In this document: positions 57,372 to 64,000 of the stretch, one piece after another
Layout of the letters: each line of letters starts with the position of its first letter
Numbering within the stretch: the first letter of the stretch is position 1
Origin: Gleditsia sinensis
Lineage: Eukaryota; Streptophyta; Magnoliopsida; Fabales; Fabaceae
DNA: 64,000 nucleotides
Assembly (NCBI GenBank): GCA_037074535.1
Contig: CM073472.1
Location: forward strand, 5,139,501 to 5,203,500
Direction: 5' to 3'
Program-made: the position numbers and the translations under genes
The notes under the pieces: model-generated
The model's input: the letters and a program-made list of their open reading frames with translations, nothing else
What the model was told of the DNA's origin: nothing
The model's database searches: none

Positions 57372-57919
57372 GTTGCTTATATTGATTGATAATAATGGCC
57401 ACTCAACTGGATCTCTGGACAAGTCAGTTTTCTGGAGGATAGACGGGCATGTTCCATGGAGGGTCTGTGTTTGTACCAAAAAAATAAAAAAATCATCTGA
57501 ATTTGTAGGGGGATTTCATATTATGAGTGAAGGATTAATTGGGTCTACTCTCAATGTTTGTTCTGGCCCATCAATTTCTTAACAGAAGTAATTAGGCTTT
57601 GTGGGGGGTTTTCTTAAAGCCCAACATTTATGGGCCCAGATTGATTTAGGATGGCCTTTTAGGTAAACCGCGGGCATACTTGTTTGTTTTATCTATTTAA
57701 ATATTGCTCAGTAAAATAAAGTTGTTATTTAATCAATTTGGTATTAGGGCCCTTTAGTTGGTTATATTATACTATTACGCCTCCTTTGATCACATCTCTT
57801 TATCATCACAACAAATAGAAGCAATCACACGAAGATGATGGCTTTAACAATCCATTATCCAACCTCCTTTGCTTCGTTCATATAATAATTATAAAAGATT
57901 TATATTTTTCTTGATTAAC

Positions 57920-57950
<31 letters not shown>

Positions 57951-58450
57951 CATGGTTCTTGAAATATCTAAAATAATTTTATGATTTAATATTTAATTCT
58001 GCTTGTTAAAAAAAGAGGAAGAGAGCTGAAAATAACAAAGAAAAAAGAGCATCATTTTTTTTTTATTTTTTTGGTAACAATATTGTGCAAAAAAGAAAAG
58101 GGCCACTGAAATCCGGATTTAACTCACGGGGTCGTTTTCATTTTGGCCCACAATGCAAATGGTGCTTGCTAATGGTACCTTTAAAGTTCAAACAGGCCAA
58201 CCGTCGCTTGCCCAAACAAAACCTACCAAGCTAGTCCAAAAAAAAAAAACAAAACCTAACAAACCGTATTCATTTTTTGTTTTTTGTTCTTTTACGTTAT
58301 TATTATTATTATTTTTTTTTTTCCAAAGATGATCAAATTTACAATTGATGATGCTTGATACCGCAATTTTACCAGCGGAGAAAAAAACGGTTGCGTTAGA
58401 TCTCAGAAACGCCTTCACCCTACACAAACACAGACGCCCGGACACAGGGC
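57372..58450. other. Upstream region of the coiled-coil gene
   Basis: It contains an (AT)n microsatellite and AT-rich DNA. The short frames at 57373-57582 (+) and 58188-58445 (-) are unsupported. The promoter of the coiled-coil gene must lie near its right end, around 58400. Confidence 0.4.
57923..57950. repeat. (AT)14 microsatellite
   Basis: An uninterrupted run of about fourteen AT dinucleotides. It has no gene context and is likely polymorphic. Confidence 0.95.
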
Positions 58451-58516
58451 ACAGCCATTGAGGAACCCTTTCCTTCTGAATCCTTCGGAACTATAGCAGC
58501 GCTATTAGCAGTTCGG

Positions 58517-59008
58517 ATGCCATCTGCTACGACGTCGTCGAGTAGTTCTTGTGTAGCCCTAATCAAGGTACTCTTCTCTTCCATTTGTTCCCACCTTTGT
58601 TTTTTTATTCTCTTTTAAATTTATTGATTTTTCGTTTATCTTGTTCTATCGAATCATTGAGAAAGCTCAAGTCGTTGGCCAGCGTGTGACGGGACTCCGC
58701 AGTTTCCCGGGAACTTTATTTTCAAATCAGCTGGTTCTGTTCTGTTTGGTTCCTAGGAAAATGCCCGGATAGAAAATGAAATTGAAAATATTGGTCCTTA
58801 TGTACTCGTAGAAATATTCTGATACAGCCTAATACAACATGTCTTGTTTTTTCTTTCATATTTGATTTGGGTCGAAGCCTGAGTTTCAGCCTTTGTGTAA
58901 TTTTTTTTTCCCTTAGCGGACGAACTGGGGTGTTCTGGATTCTGATTATCCTCTCAATGATTATCAATGTCAATTCTTTTTATGGCGCAGCCTAAGTGGA
59001 TGGTCTAA
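58517..59008 (+). promoter_or_regulatory. Upstream ORF across a 5'UTR splice junction
   Basis: An ATG at 58517 opens a short frame (MPSATTSSSSSCVALIK) to 58567, where a donor (ATCAAG/GTACTC) begins. After the acceptor TATGGCGCAG ending at 58990 the frame continues PKWMV and stops at 59008, giving 22 codons. The main start ATG at 59077 is 68 bases further on. The uORF exists only in spliced transcripts, and with intron retention the peptide would differ. Confidence 0.5.
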
Positions 59009-59076
59009 ACGGTGGCTGGGACTTGGCTGTGGTGATTGTCGCAGTCACAGTGGGGAGTAAGAACGGAGTGGATCGG

Positions 59077-62000
59077 ATGGACAAGAGCAAGAGCCGTACC
59101 GATCTACTCGCTGCTGGCAGAAAAAAGGTATCTATCCATCAGCTATCTACGTTCAAGCATACATAAAAATTTCAATTCTTGCTTGACTGAGTAAATATAT
59201 AAATTTGGTTGTTCAAATTACACTCCACTTCGAACTTTTCCAAATATATTGCTATCTTGACTAATAACACATCTAATTGTTCTGACGGAATATTTTATTG
59301 AAGCTAAATCACGCAAAATATAAATACTATTTTCTTACATTTAATTTAATAATTTTTTTTTTGAAAAATTAGCATGTGGAACAGAAAAGTTGAAAAATAT
59401 AAAATTTTTAACCAAACCAAAAGGTTTAATAATATTGGGTTGTATCTAAATAAATAGTTTCTAATTTAAAGACAAAATTGAAAATGCCTTTTAAATGTTT
59501 TTTATTTTCACTGTTTAAGAAAATGCTTTCAGAAAATATTTTTTTACTAAACTCTACTGAACATATTTTTAGTCATTTTTTTTTTGTTTTAAGTGAAAAT
59601 GAAAATAAGAAACAAGAAAACCAAACAAGCTCTTAATATTCAAATTTCATCAATGAAATTATGGTTTTAGTAACTTTGTTGAATTTGGTGATGGTTGTTT
59701 TTGTGGCTTATCTGCTCTTGTGATGTTAATGGTTAAGTATTAAAAATTATGTAAAATTCAACTTGGCTATTAACGTTTAAGTTCCTTTGCTTTTGACTTT
59801 TTTTTTTCTTTTTTGGGTATTTTTTTACTTTCAATTTTCCATTAATTTTTATTATGTAACTCTTCCATTAGTGATATTTCTTTATCACTGTTTATGATTT
59901 CATATTTTCTCTTATGCATTCTTTCGGGTCTGTGCAATGAAGAGCTAATGATATCACATATCTTGATTTCTAGAATTTGATGGGGCCTTTTGATTTGGTA
60001 AAAAGTTTTACTTTTTCAATCTGCCCATTCCACATATAAATTTCTTTTCCAAATCATAAAATTAAATCTAATAAATCGAATGTTTCTGTTTAACTTGAGT
60101 TTAACCATGATTCAATAGAATATCCCGTTAGATTAATTAATTATGATGCTAATCAAATTGGTCATATTGAGTGGAGTGTCATTTAAATAGACCTCAAGGA
60201 GGATGATTGTAATTTACTCTAAATTTTTTGTAAGGCTCAGCTGCTTCTCTTTCATTCAAGACATTGAGTTTTGATAACTGAGTTTTAAATACATGATATC
60301 AGTGCAAGACTCGAGTGAATGTTCCTTCCATTTTCTTATATTTCTTTTGTAAACCTAAAGGAATGGGAGTGAGCGGAGCAGAATCATGTTGAGGATTCAG
60401 ATTTTATTGTCTAACCATTCTGACCTGTTTCTTGGGGACGTCTTTAAAGTATAAATGAACTATGCGTTTAGACTTTTAGACTATTGTCATGTAAGAATTA
60501 GGAAATAATTATAATTGAAAACAATCAAATATTGAACCTCCTACTGTTCAGCTGTTCCTGTTCTTTACAGAAGGTTGATGAATAAACTAACATAATTTTA
60601 ACTTGGTCTGGTTTGAATGTTGTTTTCATAGGATGTGAAAGTATATAATTTTATCTCTCTTCCTTTTTGATTCCATAACTACAGATATAGGGAGTAGTGA
60701 CGAGAACCTACAGTTTCTAATTTTGATTCTCATTTTTTATTGTCAGCTTCAGCAATTTCGTCAGAAGAAGGATGGTAAAGGTGGTAGTAGCCTTGGAAAT
60801 TCCACCAAAAAATCTGGTAAACCTGAAAAACATGAGCCTGATACTGTTGCAGCTACTAGTGCCTTTATGTCACCAGCATCATCTCAGGTTACTGATGGGA
60901 AAGTTCAAACTGACAATGATTCCAGTTTGTGTATCACAGAATCATCAGAGTTAGAGTCTTTGGCGAACCCGTTAACTCCTGACTTTAATGCTTCATCGGT
61001 TAATTCATTGTCGGCAACCAATAATGATGCAGGTTTGAAATCTGAATTGGCTTCTAATTCTGAGGTAGCACTTCAGGTTCAGGGAGTTGGCCAACATGGT
61101 TCTGAGTTGGTAGTCCAAAATGAAGGGGAAAGTACTGAGGATGTCGGTGCTGACATGGTGAAGGATGTGTCTCTGAGAACTGCACATAGCCTTGGTTCTG
61201 AAGGCGGAACAACGCATGACCATATGCCTACACCTGTTGACACAAAGTCCATAAGTGCTCCAGTAACCATTGCTGCGGGTAAGGCCTTTAGAGTTGAAAG
61301 AGAGGGCGAAGATAGGGAAGAGTCTTTGCTTGTATCTGAGGGTATTTCTAATACATCCTTGATGCAAACAAGGGAAGATCAGGTAACAGATGTAGGTTGT
61401 GCTCTTCTCTTCTTACCTCCCTCTTTCTCTTTACTTTAAGATGTTAACTTTGTTCTTATATAGGGGGATTAATGGGGCAGGATGGGGACACTGATGTGTG
61501 GATTTGATGTATAATTATATTCTCATTTGTTGCTGGGTAGGTGCAATGCAGGAAGCTGATGGTTTGGATCTGATGGAATCTTGTCAAAGTTGTGATTTGG
61601 AGATAGATGGCCAAAAGAGTCTTGCTTTTTCTGATGTTGGTGAGAGTGCTAAGTCTGTTTCAGGGATTGCTTTGGAGGAAAACAGAATAGAGGAGGCTTC
61701 TCATGAAGCAGAACAAATTGGTGAGGCAGCTGTTGGGCTATCTTCATCTCTTGAGGACATCACGTCAGATAGGTTTTCAGCTTCTATTAAACTGCAGGAA
61801 GATGATGTTGCAGTTGCTGAACCTGTTATGAGAAATCTGGACAGAGAAATATCTCCAGGTTCATCTCATGGACAAATGCTTCTTCAGTCCAGTGATGAAC
61901 AGATTAGTAAGGTAGTTCTTAGTGGAGAGGAGAGGAGACTATGGGAGGACCATCAATATTCTCCTGTTGGATCTGTATTTGTAGATAAAAGCCATGAATT

Positions 62001-64000
62001 GTCAATGGAAGCTCATGAAATGAACTTTTCCAGACCATCAGATGTCGCTCCTATATGTGATGTGAGCTCAGTCAGTCTCTTGCAGCTGACAGAACTTATA
62101 AGGGGGCTTAGTGAAGAAGAATATAACTTTCTGCTCATGTCAAGAACAGTTTCTAATGCAGATCTTATAGCCAGTAGTTCAATTCGACCAGTTCATGGTT
62201 TTCCCAAAACATTTGAAAGAATCAAAGAAGAATTATTTCTTGCAAATTTTATGAAAGATATATTCAGTTTGCTATTGGCTGAACAATTGGAGCAACAACT
62301 GGCGTCTGATAACCAGCATTACCAGTTGATAGATGAACTCTTTGAGCTCCGTTCTTCACATAATGAAGTTAGTAAGAAGAGTCAACTCCTAGGTGAAGAA
62401 TTGACAAATTGTCGTGTTGAACTACATGATATTGCCAGCAAGGGTGTAGAATTGCAAAACCAATATGTTACTGCCAAGGAAGAGGTTGAAGCACTTTCTG
62501 CTAGAATACTTGAGTTGCAGAATAGTTATGAAGTGTCTCAAAAAGATGCATTGGATCTATCCACGGAGTTGGCTGACTGCAGAGGCTTGGTCACAGCTTT
62601 ACAGGTAGAAAACAAGGACATGAAAGAATCAGTTGCATTAATGATTGAAGAGAAAAGAAAATTATTGGAAGAAAAGGAGTATCATCTATGTGAAAGTAAG
62701 AACCTATCAACAGAATTAGCTGATATTAAAGGTTCTTTGGAAGGACTAAAAGCTGAAAATTCCAACCTGAATGGGGGGCTGTTTTTGGTGACTGAAGAGA
62801 AGAATAGGATTGAAGCAGAAATTCAGCGTCTCTCCCATGAGATTGACAGGCTATCAATGGAGTTGGTTGAAAGTAGAGATTTGGTGGCAAGTCTACAGGT
62901 GGAAAATTCCAACTTAAATGGGAGCCTTGCATTGTCCATCGATCAGACTAAAATGCTTCAAGAGGATAAACAAGCTTTTGTTCTTGAGAATCAAAGACTC
63001 TCATCTCAGATTATTGTTCTTGAAGAGCAATTATTTACAGAAAATGGGGAACGAAGGAGCTTGGAACTTGAACTCAAAGAAGCCATGATGCACCTTGAAC
63101 AAGTCACCAAGGAGAATGTCTCACTTAACAGCACTTTGGACGTGCATAAGGCTAAGATAGAAGAAATTGGCAACAAATACAGCGAACTGCTTTCTCTATA
63201 TGAGGAGCTCAGGAATCAAGCAAAGATTGCAGTGGAACAAAGTGAGGACCATGAAATTGCAATTACTGAAGATTCTCTACCAATCCCTCTGGAGCGAGCT
63301 GAAGGGGATCCTGGTGGGCCTCCTCTGAATCTACTTAAACGGGAAGTCTTTGATAATTCACTTGGGTTTGTTTCCTTGAAGATGCACCTAGATGAGGTGG
63401 AGGAAATTTTGGACAAACTTGAAAAGGGGATTGATCAGTTGCATTCTCATTCGGCATCCTTTAGCAGGTCTTGTGGTAAAGCTTCTTCAGCTGGGGTATC
63501 AAAATTGATAAAAGCCTTTGAATCAAAAACACCACAAAATGAGCACGAGGTAGAGGAAAGCAATTCCAATGAAAGTCAGGCACTACCCAATCCATTTGTG
63601 GGCACCAAAGGGCAAATTGGAGAATTGAGAGCAACACTTACAAAATGGAGGCTGGATGTTCAGAATGCCAGTGCATTGTTTAAGGAGGAGAAAGATGGTA
63701 GAACAATTGGTGAAGCCAAGTATAGAGACCTCCAAGATCAATTTGAAGCATTGAACCAACACTGCTTGAATTTGGAAGCATCCAACATTGAATTTGCAGT
63801 TCAATATGAAGCTACCACGCAACTTCTGGGAGACATTCAAGAAAAGAAATGCCTTCTTGAGGAACTCTTCGAAGCATTAAAGCAAGAAGATATCCTTCTC
63901 AAAGCCAAAAATAATGAACTTCGTGAAAAGCTTGGAAATTGTCAGTCAAGAATTAGTGAATTGCTTTCTGAAATAGATGATGTGAAACAAAGTTCAAATG
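59077..64000 (+). CDS. Large coiled-coil protein (At4g31570-like), 5' part
   Basis: Coding exons 59077..59127, 60747..61395 and 61541..64000 (the last is open at the window edge) give about 1,053 residues so far. The start is MDKSKSRTDLLAAGRKK, then LQQFRQKKDGKGG, typical of plant proteins with this lead-in. Residues to about 380 are acidic and low-complexity. SVSLLQLTELIRGLSEEEYN and FERIKEELFLANFMKDIFSL form a conserved block. From about residue 480 the sequence is long heptad-rich coiled coil (LTNCRVELHDIASKGVELQN, LSTELADCRGLVTALQVENK). It resembles the very large Arabidopsis coiled-coil protein At4g31570, of unknown or golgin/nucleoporin-like function. A donor/acceptor choice (61382 or 61395 with 61552 or 61541) leaves eight codons optional. 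Confidence 0.8.
59440..59640. mobile_element. Possible MITE remnant in intron 1 of the coiled-coil gene
   Basis: An AT-rich block inside the 1.6-kb intron begins ATATTGGGTTGTATC and ends ACCAAACAAGCTCTTAATATT. The ends are roughly inverted and flanked by AATATT on both sides, which resembles the GCYTGTTTG family at 5341-5632. The match is weak. Confidence 0.3.

Overview
The window is nuclear DNA of a flowering plant, almost certainly a eudicot. The genes carry short GT-AG introns, several 5'UTRs are interrupted by an intron, the intergenic DNA is strongly AT-rich with MITE-like repeats, and every recognisable protein belongs to a plant family (PPR-CBS fusion, F-box/kelch AFR type, OXS3 type, EXO70 G clade, WRKY group IId, RING-H2 of the MBR/HIP1 type). 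I cannot name the species. There are no rRNA genes, tRNA genes, CRISPR arrays or organelle genes that I can support.

Layout. 1-2.75 kb: decayed LINE on the minus strand. 2.9-6.5 kb: AT-rich repeats. 6.5-9.1 kb (+): ADA1-like SAGA subunit. 9.1-13.4 kb: no gene, but a SINE, a long foldback element and a perfect 33-bp inverted repeat. 13.4-17.4 kb (-): RING-H2 E3 ligase, five coding exons. 19.7-21.8 kb (+): calmodulin-binding-like protein with a 14-residue tandem repeat. 22.9-28.3 kb (-): twelve-exon PPR-CBS fusion. 30.2-31.3 kb (+): AFR-like F-box/kelch protein. 32.3-32.5 kb (+): 66-residue zinc-ribbon protein. 34.0-37.3 kb (-): a broken gene split inside an exon by a 2.9-kb gag-only LTR retrotransposon. 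39.6-40.7 kb (-): OXS3-type stress protein. 45.0-47.6 kb (-): intronless EXO70 of the G type. 50.8-52.3 kb (-): WRKY group IId factor with paired W-boxes in both introns. 58.4-64.0 kb (+): start of a large coiled-coil protein that runs off the right edge.

The genes are not an operon or a single pathway; each has its own promoter. What links them is ancestry. From memory, the order ADA1 / RING / AFR / OXS3-like / EXO70G / WRKY11-17 / coiled-coil resembles two Arabidopsis segments, near At2g24530-At2g24570 and At4g31440-At4g31570, which are thought to be whole-genome-duplication relics. If so, this window keeps an ancestral order that Arabidopsis has divided between two chromosomes. Several genes act in regulation: transcription (ADA1, WRKY), protein turnover (RING, AFR), stress (OXS3-like) and exocytosis (EXO70G).

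The most notable structures are the retrotransposon-split pseudogene, whose host exon can be followed across the insertion with a 5-bp target duplication; two foldback structures in the gene-free 9-13 kb region; W-box pairs inside the WRKY introns; and an upstream ORF spanning a splice junction in the coiled-coil gene. I found no convincing new multi-gene system.
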